Assembly (NCBI GenBank): GCA_044220975.1
Contig: JBGAPZ010000002.1
Span: 62,001-126,000 of the forward strand
Origin: SZUA-430 sp044220975
GTDB lineage: Bacteria; Pseudomonadota; Alphaproteobacteria; Micropepsales; Micropepsaceae
DNA: 64,000 nucleotides
Direction: 5' to 3'
Part shown: positions 35,483 through 44,579 of the stretch, piece after piece
Position numbering within the stretch: position 1 is the stretch's first letter
Layout: every line of letters begins with the position of its first letter
Notes under the pieces: generated by a model
Told to the model about the DNA's origin: nothing
What the model saw: the letters and a program-made list of their open reading frames with translations, nothing else
Database searches by the model: none
Program-made: the position numbers and the translations under genes

Positions 35483-36454
35483 TCACGCAAACTTCGTCAG
35501 GCGACCGTGGATGATCTCATGCGCCTGCTTCATGATGCGGTCGATGAGTTCCTTCACTGTGGGCACGTCGTGGATCAGGCCCACGACCATGCCGCAGGAC
35601 CAGGCGCCCGCATCCATTGTGCCGTCTTTCATGATCTTCGGATAGACGCCCGCGACTTCGCCGATGATGTCTTCGAACTTAAGGTTCGCGCCTAAGGCTT
35701 TTTCTTTTTCGAGCAGGCGGTCGACGGCGGCGTTCTTCAGCACGCGTTCCGTGTTGCGGAGCGGGCGCATGACGAGGCGGGTGTCGAGTTCGCTCGCCGC
35801 CACGATTGCCTGCTTCACGTTTTCATGCACCGGCGCCTCTTTCGTCGCGATGAAGCGCGTGCCCATGTTCATGCCGTCGGCGCCCATCGCGAGGGCTGCG
35901 ACGAGGCTGCGCCCGTCGGCCATGCCGCCCGAGGCCACGAAGGGGATCTTCAGCTTGTCAGCCGCGGCCGGCAGCAGGATGAAGTTCGGCACGTCGTCTT
36001 CACCCGGGTGGCCGCCGCATTCGAAGCCGTCGACCGAGACGGCATCGCAGCCGATTTGTTCGGCCTTTAGCGAGTGGCGCACGGATGTGCATTTGTGAAT
36101 GACCTTGATGCCGTTCTCTTTCAGCACCGGCAGCCACTTTTGCGGATTGTTGCCGGCCGTCTCCACGTACTTCACGCCGCCATCGATGATCGCCTTGATG
36201 AAGCCCGGATAGTCGGGCTGCGTGAGTGCGGGTAGGAACGTCAGGTTCACGCCGAACGGCTTCTTCGTCATCTCGTGACAACGGCCGATCTCTTTCGCGA
36301 GGTTTGCAGGCGTACCTTGCGTCAGGCCAGTGATGATGCCGAGGCCGCCCGCGTTCGACACCGCAGCCGCCATCTCGGCAAAGCCGACGAAGTGCATGCC
36401 GCCTTGGATGATCGGATGCTCGATGCCGAACATTTCGGTAATGCGGGTCTTCAT
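35483..36454 (-). CDS. Nitronate monooxygenase family (2-nitropropane dioxygenase-like)
   Basis: A 323-residue FMN enzyme from ATG 36454 (MKTRITEMFGIEHPIIQGGM). Landmarks are AAAVSNAGGLGIITGLTQGT, IHKCTSVRHSLKAEQIGCDA, DGFECGGHPGEDDVPNFILL, KIPFVASGGMADGRSLVAAL and DGMNMGTRFIATKEAPVHEN. It oxidises alkyl nitronates, or acts on related toxic nitro compounds such as 3-nitropropionate. It lies 78 bp downstream of the NamZ-like gene on the same strand. The frame continues upstream of 36454 but the extra N-terminus is Arg/Pro-rich and overlaps the NamZ-like gene, so it is rejected. Confidence 0.9.
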   Translation of the reverse strand: MKTRITEMFGIEHPIIQGGMHFVGFAEMAAAVSNAGGLGIITGLTQGTPANLAKEIGRCHEMTKKPFGVNLTFLPALTQPDYPGFIKAIIDGGVKYVETAGNNPQKWLPVLKENGIKVIHKCTSVRHSLKAEQIGCDAVSVDGFECGGHPGEDDVPNFILLPAAADKLKIPFVASGGMADGRSLVAALAMGADGMNMGTRFIATKEAPVHENVKQAIVAASELDTRLVMRPLRNTERVLKNAAVDRLLEKEKALGANLKFEDIIGEVAGVYPKIMKDGTMDAGAWSCGMVVGLIHDVPTVKELIDRIMKQAHEIIHGRLTKFA

Positions 36455-36531
36455 GGGACGGACTCCGGTTGGCGTGGAATGGCTGTTGCCGCTTCCATGC
36501 CACGTCCCTACCCGCTTGTCAGCCTCAGACT

Positions 36532-37737
36532 TTAGTAGCGCATGAACGGCCGGCGCTCCGTCTCCCACGATTGCTCGTCGGGCTGTGTCAGCGCATCGAG
36601 GTCGGCTGGCATTGCCGCTTTGTCGTCCACCCATTCGCGTAGAGTTGGGCTGCCGTTGATGACGTCGATCGCGAGTTTTCCGGCTTCGTATTCGTAGGGG
36701 AAGTCGCGCCAGAGCGGGTAGTTCGGGTGGAGGTTGCGAATGGCTTTGAATGCTAGCGCTTGCACGCGCCATGGTTTGAACGCAGCGTGATCGTAGGCGC
36801 GCGGGTCCTCGGTGTGGATCTGGACGCCGTTGCAGAGTTTGCCGACGTGTTTGTGGAACGTGGGTTCAAACCAGCAGTCGCGTAGCGAGCAACCCTTCAA
36901 CCACTGCGGCGCCAGTCGGCGCATCTGGGCGATTAGCTTCTTCGCGTCGATGTCGGGGGCGCCGAAGAGTTCGAGGGGGCGCGTGGTGCCGCGGCCTTCG
37001 GACAGCGTCGTGCCTTCGAGCATCACGGTGCCGGCGTAGGCGCGCGCCATCCAGAGGTTCGGTGCATTCGGGCTTGGGTTCACCCATGTGCGCTCACCCA
37101 ACGGCCAGCCGTAGCCGGGCGCTTCGTCGGGGCGATAGCCTTCCATTTCGACGATGCGATAGTCGACGTCGAGCTTCATCGTTTTGACGAACCAGAGACC
37201 GAGTTCGCCGAGTGTGAGGCCGTGGCGCATCGGCATTGGGCCCGCGCCGACGAAGCTCTGCCATCCGTCACGCAAACGCAGGCCTTCGACCGGGCGACCA
37301 GCTGGGTTCGGGCGATCCAGCACCCACACCGCGTTCTTATGGGTGGCCGCCGCTTCGAGCATGTAGAGCAGCGTGGTGATGAACGTGTAGATGCGGCAGC
37401 CTAAGTCCTGCAGGTCGACGAGTACAACGTCGAACGTGCCCATGCTTTGGCCCGTCGGGCGGCGGACTTGCCCATAGAGGCTGAACACCGGAATGCCGTG
37501 GACGGGATCGTTGAAGTCCGGGCTCTCGACCATGTTGTCTTGCTTGTCGCCGCGCAGGCCGTGCTGAGGGCCGAAAGCGGCGGTGAGGTTTATGTCCCCG
37601 CACGCCGCGAGCGCGTCGAGCGAATGCGTCAGATCTTGCGTGACCGACGCGGGGTGCGCGACGAGCGCCACGCGCTTGCCTTTGAGCGGCGCACGCAGCG
37701 CGGGGTCGGCGATCAGGCGGTCGATACCAAATTTCAT
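36532..37737 (-). CDS. NamZ-like (DUF1343) exo-beta-N-acetylmuramidase
   Basis: A 401-residue protein matching DUF1343/NamZ over its whole length: KRVALVAHPASVTQDLTHSL, LTAAFGPQHGLRGDKQDNMV, IPVFSLYGQVRRPT, DVVLVDLQDLGCRIYTFITT, WVLDRPNPAGRPVEGLRLRD, GTTLSEGRGTTRPLELFGAP and the C-terminal LAIDVINGSPTLREWVDD. Characterised members remove terminal MurNAc from peptidoglycan fragments. No signal peptide is visible, unlike secreted homologues, so action on imported muropeptides in the cytoplasm is inferred. The ATG overlaps the stop of the DOMON-like gene (ATGA). Confidence 0.88.
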   Translation of the reverse strand: MKFGIDRLIADPALRAPLKGKRVALVAHPASVTQDLTHSLDALAACGDINLTAAFGPQHGLRGDKQDNMVESPDFNDPVHGIPVFSLYGQVRRPTGQSMGTFDVVLVDLQDLGCRIYTFITTLLYMLEAAATHKNAVWVLDRPNPAGRPVEGLRLRDGWQSFVGAGPMPMRHGLTLGELGLWFVKTMKLDVDYRIVEMEGYRPDEAPGYGWPLGERTWVNPSPNAPNLWMARAYAGTVMLEGTTLSEGRGTTRPLELFGAPDIDAKKLIAQMRRLAPQWLKGCSLRDCWFEPTFHKHVGKLCNGVQIHTEDPRAYDHAAFKPWRVQALAFKAIRNLHPNYPLWRDFPYEYEAGKLAIDVINGSPTLREWVDDKAAMPADLDALTQPDEQSWETERRPFMRY

Positions 37738-38282
37738 GGGCTCAACGGTGGGAGTTCGAGGGTGAAACTATCGGCGTGGTGAAAGTCGGGCTTACCCGGT
37801 GGATGCGCAAGCGCCCAATAGGATTTGCGACCGTCCATTTCTTCGATCACGGCGGTGAGGTTCAACTGCCATGGCGCGTCCGCGGGGAGGCTTGGCATCG
37901 CGTCCAGTTTCAACGCTGCGAGCAGTGAATAAGACTCCGCGTTCGGCCGACTTTCGATGTTGGGCGGGGCCAAGTCTTCGGTCACGACCATGCCTTCGCG
38001 ATAACCCCGGAAGCGGTAGGCGGCCCATTCCGTCGACGGGGCAAAGTTGAACTCATAGTAGCGCATGCTCGGCACCTTACGCACGAACGCTTCAAAACAA
38101 GTGTGCTGCCAGAGGCCGTCGGCGCGAGCGCGCGGCCCAAGCGGCGGCAGGCGGATGTCGGCAATCTTTCCGGTGACGAGATAGGTGAGCGTCAGGTGAC
38201 CCCGTGTGCGCGTGACCGCAACATCGATGTGCGTGACGGCGGCGCAGCGCGATTCCGGGTGAAGCTTCAACGAGTGTGGCAT
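37734..38282 (-). CDS. DOMON-like domain protein
   Basis: A 182-residue protein from ATG 38282 (MPHSLKLHPESRCAAVTHID). The sequence is mostly beta: LTLTYLVTGKIADIRLPPLG, LWQHTCFEAFVRKVPSMRYY, EFNFAPSTEWAAYRFRGYRE and WQLNLTAVIEEMDGRKSYWA, then KPDFHHADSF. The NFAPSxxWAAYxFxxYR element is characteristic of a DOMON-like family that repeatedly precedes DUF1343 genes. It probably binds a carbohydrate. No signal peptide is seen, matching its NamZ-like partner, with which it overlaps by 4 bp. Confidence 0.8.
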   Translation of the reverse strand: MPHSLKLHPESRCAAVTHIDVAVTRTRGHLTLTYLVTGKIADIRLPPLGPRARADGLWQHTCFEAFVRKVPSMRYYEFNFAPSTEWAAYRFRGYREGMVVTEDLAPPNIESRPNAESYSLLAALKLDAMPSLPADAPWQLNLTAVIEEMDGRKSYWALAHPPGKPDFHHADSFTLELPPLSP

Positions 38283-38384
38283 GCCGATTCGATCGATCTT
38301 TCCGCTCGGCACCATAGCGAGCGCTTGGCTGGCGGCGCCAGGGTCATCTGTTTAATGTTGGACGGAACCTTGACGGAGCGCGCA

Positions 38385-39338
38385 ATGAAGCGGGAACGGG
38401 CCTTTGCGCAGGTGGCCGCGCCGAAGTTGACCGATCCCAATCGTGCGCGCGCCTTTGCGATCATCGCGCGCGACGTCCGGCGCGCGGTCGTGTTCCGGCG
38501 CGGACCAACGCGAAAGACGCGACTTCTTTTATGGGACCTGCGCGATGACACGCTTGCGGCGGGCCAGTGGTTCTTCGGGCGCATATTCGAGCGACGTTGC
38601 GATCTGTCGCCGGACGGTGAGTTGCTCGTCTACTTCGCCGCGAAGCATACGGGCCCCTACCGCACCTGGACAGCGGTTTCACGACCGCCGTTCTTTACGG
38701 CCTTGGCGTTCTGGCCGAAAGGCGACACGTGGGGCGGTGGCGGCTTGTTCAAAGATCGACAAACGCTCCTGCTCAACCATCATTCAGGCCATCGCGAAAT
38801 GATAACGCCGCCGAATGCAACGCGGCCGACGAAGCTCAAAGTCACTGGCCTTGGTGATTATTCCGGTGGTGGCGAGGACAACCCGATCTTTGCGCAGCGA
38901 TTGATGCGCGATGGTTGGTCGATCTCGGACGAGGTCAACGTGAAGGAGCAAGCGTTCACAGCGCCGGTTTGGATCGTCTACGACCCGCCGCGCGTGCGTG
39001 CGCGAAAGATTCCCGGCGGCGCGAAAGTCGCCGCCACGCTGCGCGTCCTTACGCACGGTTATCACGAGCAAGGCGGCCGCAGCTGGGTTGAAACGGCGGA
39101 GGTTGTCGCCGGCGATGGCGAGCGCATTCGCGACTTCGGCCGCGTCGATTGGGCGGACATCGACCACAACGGCGACATTCTGCTTTCGCGCGAGGGCCGG
39201 TTGGAACGTTTGCGCCGCAAGGCAATCATGACGTCCGAACCGCCGCAAATCGTCGCCGATTTACACGACATGACGTTCGAACCGATTGCAGCACCGGAAT
39301 GGGCGGAGACGTGGGATCGCAGGCGTCCCGCACGTTGA
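38385..39338 (+). CDS. Conserved-looking protein, unknown function
   Basis: A 317-residue soluble protein from ATG 38385, with GGAG about 9 bases upstream; ATG 38355 is an alternative. I do not recognise its family. It is rich in aromatic and charged residues, with pieces reminiscent of beta-propeller blades: CDLSPDGELLVYFAAKH, FFTALAFWPKGDTWGGGGLF, RVDWADIDHNGDILLSREG. It ends RPAR. No signal peptide or membrane segment is visible. It is divergent from the DOMON-like/NamZ pair and converges on ribF. Codon use appears native. Confidence 0.6.
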   Translation: MKRERAFAQVAAPKLTDPNRARAFAIIARDVRRAVVFRRGPTRKTRLLLWDLRDDTLAAGQWFFGRIFERRCDLSPDGELLVYFAAKHTGPYRTWTAVSRPPFFTALAFWPKGDTWGGGGLFKDRQTLLLNHHSGHREMITPPNATRPTKLKVTGLGDYSGGGEDNPIFAQRLMRDGWSISDEVNVKEQAFTAPVWIVYDPPRVRARKIPGGAKVAATLRVLTHGYHEQGGRSWVETAEVVAGDGERIRDFGRVDWADIDHNGDILLSREGRLERLRRKAIMTSEPPQIVADLHDMTFEPIAAPEWAETWDRRRPAR

Positions 39339-39345
39339 CGCGCCT

Positions 39346-40272
39346 TCAAACGCTGGGCGTTGCGAGTAAGATCGCCCGTGCGCGTTCGCTGTCCTTGGCT
39401 ATCTGCGCTTTGAGCGCGTCGAGGCCCGCGAATTTCTGTTCGGGGCGGAGGTAGGCGATGAACGAGACGACGATTTGTTGACCGTAGAGGTCACCCGTGT
39501 AGTCGAAAATATGGACTTCGAGGAGGACGTCTTTCTTGTCGAAGGTCGGGCGGCGGCCGAAGTTTGCGACGCCGTTATACGACGTGCCTGCGATCTCTGC
39601 GCGCACCGCGTAGACGCCGAGCGCCGGTTCCAAGTAGCCCTCGAGCGAGACGTTGGCGGTCGGGAAGCCGATGGTGCGGCCGCGTTTGTCACCCTGCTCT
39701 ACCCTGCCCTCGACCGTCCACCAGTGGCCGAGCAGCTGGGCGGCGACTTCGGGTTTGCCGGCACGCAATGCTTCGCGGATTCGGGTCGAAGAAATTTTCG
39801 CTTCCGGGCCGATGCCGACAAGATCGAACGTGGAGACAGCGAAGCCTTGCTCTTGGCCGCGCGCTTTCAGCAATTCAATGTTGCCGGCCCTGCCTTTGCC
39901 GAACTGAAAATCCTGACCCACGACGATGTGCTTCACGCCGAGACCTTGCACCAGCACCTTCGCGACGAAATCTTCCGCGCTTAGTCCGGCGAACGCTGCG
40001 TCGAAGTGGAGCGCGTAGAGAACGTCGACGCCAAAGCGTTCGAGCAGGCGCGCCTTGGCGCGAAACGGCGTCAGTCGAAAGCGTTCGCCGCCGGGCTTGA
40101 AGAATTCCTGCGGGTGCGGTTCGAAGACGAGGACGCCGAGCTTGTCGCCCAGCGTCTTCGCGCGTTTCAGCAACGCCTGATGGCCCAAATGCACGCCGTC
40201 GAAATTGCCGATCGCCACGGCGGCGCCGCGCGCGGACGCGGGCAGGTTTTCGTAGTGGCGGAAGACTTGCAT
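39346..40272 (-). CDS. ribF: Bifunctional riboflavin kinase/FAD synthetase
   Basis: Converts riboflavin to FMN and FMN to FAD. The N-terminal FAD synthetase domain has AVAIGNFDGVHLGHQALLKR, VFEPHPQEFF, HIVVGQDFQFGKGRAGNIEL and ISSTRIREALRAG. The C-terminal riboflavin kinase domain has GRTIGFPTANVSLEGYLEPA, GVANFGRRPTF and EVHIFDYTGDLYGQQIVVSF. 308 residues, normal length. It lies downstream of the MaoC and HAD genes on the same strand, an arrangement also found in other alphaproteobacteria. Confidence 0.95.
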   Translation of the reverse strand: MQVFRHYENLPASARGAAVAIGNFDGVHLGHQALLKRAKTLGDKLGVLVFEPHPQEFFKPGGERFRLTPFRAKARLLERFGVDVLYALHFDAAFAGLSAEDFVAKVLVQGLGVKHIVVGQDFQFGKGRAGNIELLKARGQEQGFAVSTFDLVGIGPEAKISSTRIREALRAGKPEVAAQLLGHWWTVEGRVEQGDKRGRTIGFPTANVSLEGYLEPALGVYAVRAEIAGTSYNGVANFGRRPTFDKKDVLLEVHIFDYTGDLYGQQIVVSFIAYLRPEQKFAGLDALKAQIAKDSERARAILLATPSV

Positions 40273-40294
40273 GCGGGCCGGGTGCGCTCGTCGC

Positions 40295-40726
40295 CTATTT
40301 GCCGCGCGAGGGGACCATGATGAGAGCGTCGCCCTCGATCACGACCGTGTCGCCGACTCTGCAGATCGTGGAGAGAACGATGCGGCGCTTTTCGGCGATG
40401 ATTTCCGTGATCGTGCAGGTCGTCGTCACGGTGTCGCCGATCTTCACCGGCGCTTTGAAGCGCAGGTTCTGGCTCATGTAGATGGCGCCCGGACCGGGCA
40501 GCTTGGTGCCGATGACGGTCGAGATGAAGCTTGCCGACAGCATGCCGTGCGCGATGCGGGTCTTGAACGGCGTCTTCTCCGCGAACGTTTGGTCCAAGTG
40601 GACAGGGTTCGTGTCGCCAGAGACGCCCGCGAACAACACGATGTCGGCGTCGGTGATCGTCTTGCCGTACGAGGCCGACATGCCCGTTGTCAGGTCTTCG
40701 AGGAAATAACCGGATGTTGCCGTCAT
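40295..40726 (-). CDS. MaoC-family (R)-enoyl-CoA hydratase
   Basis: A 143-residue hot-dog-fold hydratase. The hydratase-2 motif is FAGVSGDTNPVHLDQTFAEK with catalytic Asp and His, followed by RIAHGMLSASFISTVIGTKL and QNLRFKAPVKIGDTVTTT. Such PhaJ-like enzymes hydrate trans-2-enoyl-CoA to (R)-3-hydroxyacyl-CoA, feeding PHA synthesis or beta-oxidation. It sits between ribF and the TIGR01459 HAD gene on the same strand, a neighbourhood seen in several alphaproteobacteria. Confidence 0.9.
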   Translation of the reverse strand: MTATSGYFLEDLTTGMSASYGKTITDADIVLFAGVSGDTNPVHLDQTFAEKTPFKTRIAHGMLSASFISTVIGTKLPGPGAIYMSQNLRFKAPVKIGDTVTTTCTITEIIAEKRRIVLSTICRVGDTVVIEGDALIMVPSRGK

Positions 40727-40785
40727 GGGCCGCCGTCCTTCTGTTGTTCGGGAGTGAGTTCGCGCGCAATCTATGCGGGCGGGCG

Positions 40786-41640
40786 TTACCAGAGCAAGCG
40801 GCGCATGGCCGCTACGGACTTCAGCTTCTGTGCAGCGAACACGCGCTCGATCTTTGCCGGATCGGGTGTGCCGTCGGCGTCAGCGAGTTCGCTTTCGTGG
40901 ATCCCACCGGTGATCAGCAGCGAATCGATTCCCGCTTTCGTCGCACCGGCGATGTCGGTCTTCAGGCCGTCGCCAATGGCCAGCCACTTCGCGCGCGGGA
41001 CATCGCGGCCGGTGAGTTCGCGCAGGCGCTCGGCGACGAAGGCATAAACCGGCGCGTGCGGTTTGCCGAGGTAAACGACTTCGCCGCCTTGGCGTTCGTA
41101 GTCCTGCGCGAGGGCGCCCGCGCAATAGATCATCTGATCGCCACGCTGCACGACGAGGTCAGGGTTTGCACAAAAGAACGGCAAGCGGCGCGCGAGCGCC
41201 TCCTTCCAGTAGTCGCGGTAATCGTCGGGGCCTTCCCTCGTGTCGTCAAACGGGCCGGTGCAGACGATGGCATCCGCGTCTTTCATGGCGACTTGGTGGA
41301 TGGCGAGGTTTTCGAACAGCGGCCAATCGCGGTCGGGTCCAACGCGGTGGATGTTCAGCGGCGCACGTTCGATCAGCAGGCGGCGGGTTAGATCGCCGGA
41401 GGTTACGAGTTCATCATACGCGTCGGCCGTGACGGAGAGACTTGCCAGTTGTTCGCGGATCGGACCGTTCGGGCGCGGTGCGTTCGAGAGCAGCAGAACC
41501 GTGCCCTGTTCGCGATAGCGGCGCAGCGTGTCGACGACGCCCGGATAGGCTTCGCGACCGTTGTGGATGACGCCCCAGATGTCGCAGACGAGAACGTCAT
41601 AGCGCGCGGCAATTTCATGCAAACCAGAGACGATCTTCAT
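40786..41640 (-). CDS. TIGR01459-type HAD-superfamily hydrolase
   Basis: A 284-residue HAD protein of the NagD-like branch. The nucleophile loop is DVLVCDIWGVIHNGREAYPG, with Trp at the usual second acidic position, as is normal for TIGR01459. Motif II lies in TVLLLSNAPRPNGPIREQLA, and YLGKPHAPVYAFVAERL and WLAIGDGLKTDIAGATKAGI supply the Lys and acidic motifs. The substrate is unknown, probably a small phosphate. The ATG overlaps the stop of the TPR-sulfotransferase gene by 4 bp (ATGA). Confidence 0.88.
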   Translation of the reverse strand: MKIVSGLHEIAARYDVLVCDIWGVIHNGREAYPGVVDTLRRYREQGTVLLLSNAPRPNGPIREQLASLSVTADAYDELVTSGDLTRRLLIERAPLNIHRVGPDRDWPLFENLAIHQVAMKDADAIVCTGPFDDTREGPDDYRDYWKEALARRLPFFCANPDLVVQRGDQMIYCAGALAQDYERQGGEVVYLGKPHAPVYAFVAERLRELTGRDVPRAKWLAIGDGLKTDIAGATKAGIDSLLITGGIHESELADADGTPDPAKIERVFAAQKLKSVAAMRRLLW

Positions 41641-43244
41641 GCGGTTTTGTCATAGCCCCAGCGTTGCACCCACGGCGCCAACGACGGGAGCACGGGCGCG
41701 AGGTGGCGCTCGTATTTCTTCCACTGCCCGGCGCCGGTTTCGTAGAGACCCCTTTTTACTTGTAGGCCGCTTGGCGTCGCCGCGACGCGGGCAGTGGCCG
41801 CGAAGTTGCGCATCTCGTCGTTCCAGTCGATATCCATCGCCGCGCAGAGGCGGCGCACTTCGCCTTCGAGATCTTTCACCAGGTCTTCGTAGCGGACCCG
41901 ATCAACCTTGAGCGCGAGTTTCTGCATATAGATGTCGAAGAGTTCCATCACGGCAACGTAGAAGCGTGCCGCGCCCTCGAGCGTCAGCAATTCGAACATC
42001 GAAGGGTTCATGCCGAAGCGACGGCGGAAGCAGCTGAACACCACGTCGCGCGGATCGCGCAACGCGAACACGATCTTCGCGTTCGGAAATAAGCGGCGTA
42101 TCAGAGGCAGTTTCATTGTGTTCAGTGGCAGCTTGTCGAGGAAAACGTGTCCGGCCACTTTCGCGCCTGAGTTCGCAACGCTTTCCCAGTAGGCTCTGCG
42201 GAAGCGGGCTGCGTCCGTTTCCGTGATGCGCGCAAGCTTTGCGATGACGCCAGGACCTTCTAGCAGGCTCGAGGCTTCGCCCATGTGGTCGCGTTCTTCA
42301 GTCGTGACGACGCGAGGGCTACTGCTCAAGATTGCTTCGAGCAGCGTCGTACCCGAGCGCGGGAAACCGATCAAGAATGTGTGGCCGGCCTCGCCGTTTG
42401 TTGGACCCGCTGTGGCGGCGCCCATGGGCACATTTGCGGCGGCGCCGAATTCCGTGCGTAGGTCGGCAATCTGCTCATAAGCGCTTTGACGGTTCGCGAA
42501 TTGCGGCGTGTAGGCCTCAACGAAGTGCGTGCCGGCGTCGGTGTAGGCCTGGAACGCGCCGTCGGTATCGCCCTGAGCGTCCAGCGCGTCGCCGATATAG
42601 CTCGATGCAGCGGCGCGCTCGGCGGGCGGTAGTGCGAGATCGGCTGCGAGCGGGCGCAACTGTTCCACGACAGCTGCCGTTTTGCCTTCGTCGAGGTCGG
42701 CGCTCGCGATAACGAACCGAGCGTCGGAGTCTCGGGGGTTGCGGTCGAGCGCTAAGGCGGCGTAGCGGCGCGCTTCATCCCACTGGCCACGGACGGCTGC
42801 TTGCGATGCAATGCGGGACAAGGTTTGCGAGCGGCCGGGTTCCATCGCATCGGCGCGTTTGAAGCATGCCATCGCGCGCTCGGCCTCGCCCAGCGCGGCG
42901 TATGCCAGCCCTAAGCAGAAGTGCGCGTGCGCGTAGTCTGGCGCAACCTCGACCATGCGTTGGAACGCGTCGCGTGCCCCCGACACTTGCATCAGACGCA
43001 GACGCAAGAGGCCCAGCGCTTCGAGGACGCCGGTATCGCGGGGCGCGAGCGCGTGGGCCGCTTCGAGGTCGGCCATAGCTTCGCGGTTGCGGCCGTGCAC
43101 TTCGAAAAGCTGCGCGCGGAGGTTCAGATAGAGCGCGTCTTGCTGGCCGTTCTTAAGGGCGTCGAGCGCCAGTTCGGTCGCGCGCTTCATGTCGCCTTGG
43201 CGGAGCGCGGCGACGACACTCGTCTTCATCGTCAGGTCAATCAT
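41637..43244 (-). CDS. TPR-repeat sulfotransferase
   Basis: A 535-residue two-domain protein. The N-terminal half (about 10-240) has tandem TPR helices, e.g. DALYLNLRAQLFEVHGRNRE, ALAPRDTGVLEALGLLRLRL, FCLGLAYAALGEAERAMACF and LDRNPRDSDARFVIASADLD. The C-terminal half (about 285-510) is a PAPS-dependent sulfotransferase: 5'-phosphosulphate loop HTFLIGFPRSGTTLLEAILS, 3'-phosphate loop KIVFALRDPRDVVFSCFRRR, and VRYEDLVKDLEGEVRRLCAA. A second possible start is ATG 43229. The acceptor could be a lipid, polysaccharide or protein. No signal peptide is visible. It is translationally coupled to the HAD gene. Confidence 0.92.
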   Translation of the reverse strand: MIDLTMKTSVVAALRQGDMKRATELALDALKNGQQDALYLNLRAQLFEVHGRNREAMADLEAAHALAPRDTGVLEALGLLRLRLMQVSGARDAFQRMVEVAPDYAHAHFCLGLAYAALGEAERAMACFKRADAMEPGRSQTLSRIASQAAVRGQWDEARRYAALALDRNPRDSDARFVIASADLDEGKTAAVVEQLRPLAADLALPPAERAAASSYIGDALDAQGDTDGAFQAYTDAGTHFVEAYTPQFANRQSAYEQIADLRTEFGAAANVPMGAATAGPTNGEAGHTFLIGFPRSGTTLLEAILSSSPRVVTTEERDHMGEASSLLEGPGVIAKLARITETDAARFRRAYWESVANSGAKVAGHVFLDKLPLNTMKLPLIRRLFPNAKIVFALRDPRDVVFSCFRRRFGMNPSMFELLTLEGAARFYVAVMELFDIYMQKLALKVDRVRYEDLVKDLEGEVRRLCAAMDIDWNDEMRNFAATARVAATPSGLQVKRGLYETGAGQWKKYERHLAPVLPSLAPWVQRWGYDKTA

Positions 43245-43287
43245 CGCGGCACACTACGTAGCGTGTGCCGCCGCTTCAATGGGCCTT

Positions 43288-44532
43288 TCAGGCGCGCTTT
43301 AGGGCGCGTAGCCGCTGCGGCGGCGGGGCAATTTGCGGCGCGGGGCGTTGCTGGCGTTGGCCGAGAAGCGTGTCGCGGATTTGCTGCGGCTCGCCGAATA
43401 GGAAACCTTGGCCGAAGTCGACGTCGTGATCGAGCAGACGGATGACGTCGCGCTCGTTCTCCACTTTCTCGGCGATGAGGTTGAGGCCAAAGCGTGCGAG
43501 CAGTTCCTTCAGGTCGGACGGGTGCACGCGGGCACCGGTCTTTTCGGCGTCGCCGAGCAGCAGCTTTGCCGGGACTTTGAAGTAGCGCACTTGGCGGGCG
43601 CGGGCGCTTGCGAAATCGATGTCGAGCGTCGTGACCTTGTCCATCGAGAACGTGAAGTCGAGGTCGGCGAGTTGGCTCAGGTTTGCGATTTCGGCGGGCG
43701 TGCCTTTCTCGAGGGTTTCTTGCGAGATCTCGAAGATGAGCGAGCCTGCGAGTTCGCGGTGCTGCTGCATGAACTCGATAAAGTGGGCGAAGAAGATTTG
43801 ATCCTGTAACGTCTCGCGCGAGAGGTTGCAGAAGACGCCGATGTCTTGCGCCTTGTTCGAGAGGTTGCGCAGGATTTGGATACAGCGGAAGAGCAACACG
43901 TTGTCGACGACAGACATGAGGCCAGCAGGCTCGGCGACCTGCATGTATTGCGACGGCATGATGATCGTGCCGTCGGAGGCGCGCAGGCGGGTCAACGCTT
44001 CGTAGAAGCGGACCTTACGCTGCGGGAGGCTGACCACCGGCTGCAGATAGATATCGATCCGGTTCTCTTCCAGCGAGCGGCGGACCATGTCGAGCATGAC
44101 GTCGCTTGGCACGTCCGCGGAGGCGCGTGCCACGGCTGCAGTTGCTTCTTCGGCCGTGGGGGCGATTTGCTTCGAGCGGCCGGCGATGCCTTCGGCGAGT
44201 TTGCGTACCAGAGATTCCAGCACTTTCACTTCGCTGGCCATGCGTTCGCCCCGCAGCGCGATGCTAGAGTCCATATGCTGCTTCAGTTCGACGACCGCGC
44301 GGCGCGTGAGATCGGCATCCGCACGCACTTGCTCGATCGAGCCTTGCGTGCGCGCGCGTTCGGCTGTGCGGTCGAGGATCAGGTCGCAATAGGATGCGAC
44401 GACAGTGATGAAGCCTGCCACCAGCATTGCGCCGACCGCGTCGGTCACGCCCAATCGATAGAGAACCGCACCGATCACGATCCCGGCAAGGAACGCCACT
44501 CCCGGCACGATAATAAGGTCCAGACGCGGCAT
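43288..44532 (-). CDS. TipF-like membrane protein with degenerate EAL domain
   Basis: A 414-residue protein with two N-terminal transmembrane helices (IIVPGVAFLAGIVIGAVLYR and AVGAMLVAGFITVVASYCDL), a coiled-coil-like segment (about 60-120) and an EAL-type domain (about 145-390). EAL landmarks are FYEALTRLRASDG, GVFCNLSRETLQDQ, FEISQETL, YFKVPAKLLLG, LIAEKVENERDVIRLLDHDV and FGQGFLFGEP. The metal-binding DDFG motif is replaced (ADLDFTFSMDKV), so phosphodiesterase activity is unlikely. This is the layout of Caulobacter TipF, which binds c-di-GMP and controls flagellar positioning. The assignment is by architecture and residue loss. A near-CtrA box lies upstream. Confidence 0.8.
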   Translation of the reverse strand: MPRLDLIIVPGVAFLAGIVIGAVLYRLGVTDAVGAMLVAGFITVVASYCDLILDRTAERARTQGSIEQVRADADLTRRAVVELKQHMDSSIALRGERMASEVKVLESLVRKLAEGIAGRSKQIAPTAEEATAAVARASADVPSDVMLDMVRRSLEENRIDIYLQPVVSLPQRKVRFYEALTRLRASDGTIIMPSQYMQVAEPAGLMSVVDNVLLFRCIQILRNLSNKAQDIGVFCNLSRETLQDQIFFAHFIEFMQQHRELAGSLIFEISQETLEKGTPAEIANLSQLADLDFTFSMDKVTTLDIDFASARARQVRYFKVPAKLLLGDAEKTGARVHPSDLKELLARFGLNLIAEKVENERDVIRLLDHDVDFGQGFLFGEPQQIRDTLLGQRQQRPAPQIAPPPQRLRALKRA

Positions 44533-44579
44533 AAATTTTCCCCCGATTCTCCCGTATTTTGAGTGTCCGGCTTGAAGTG

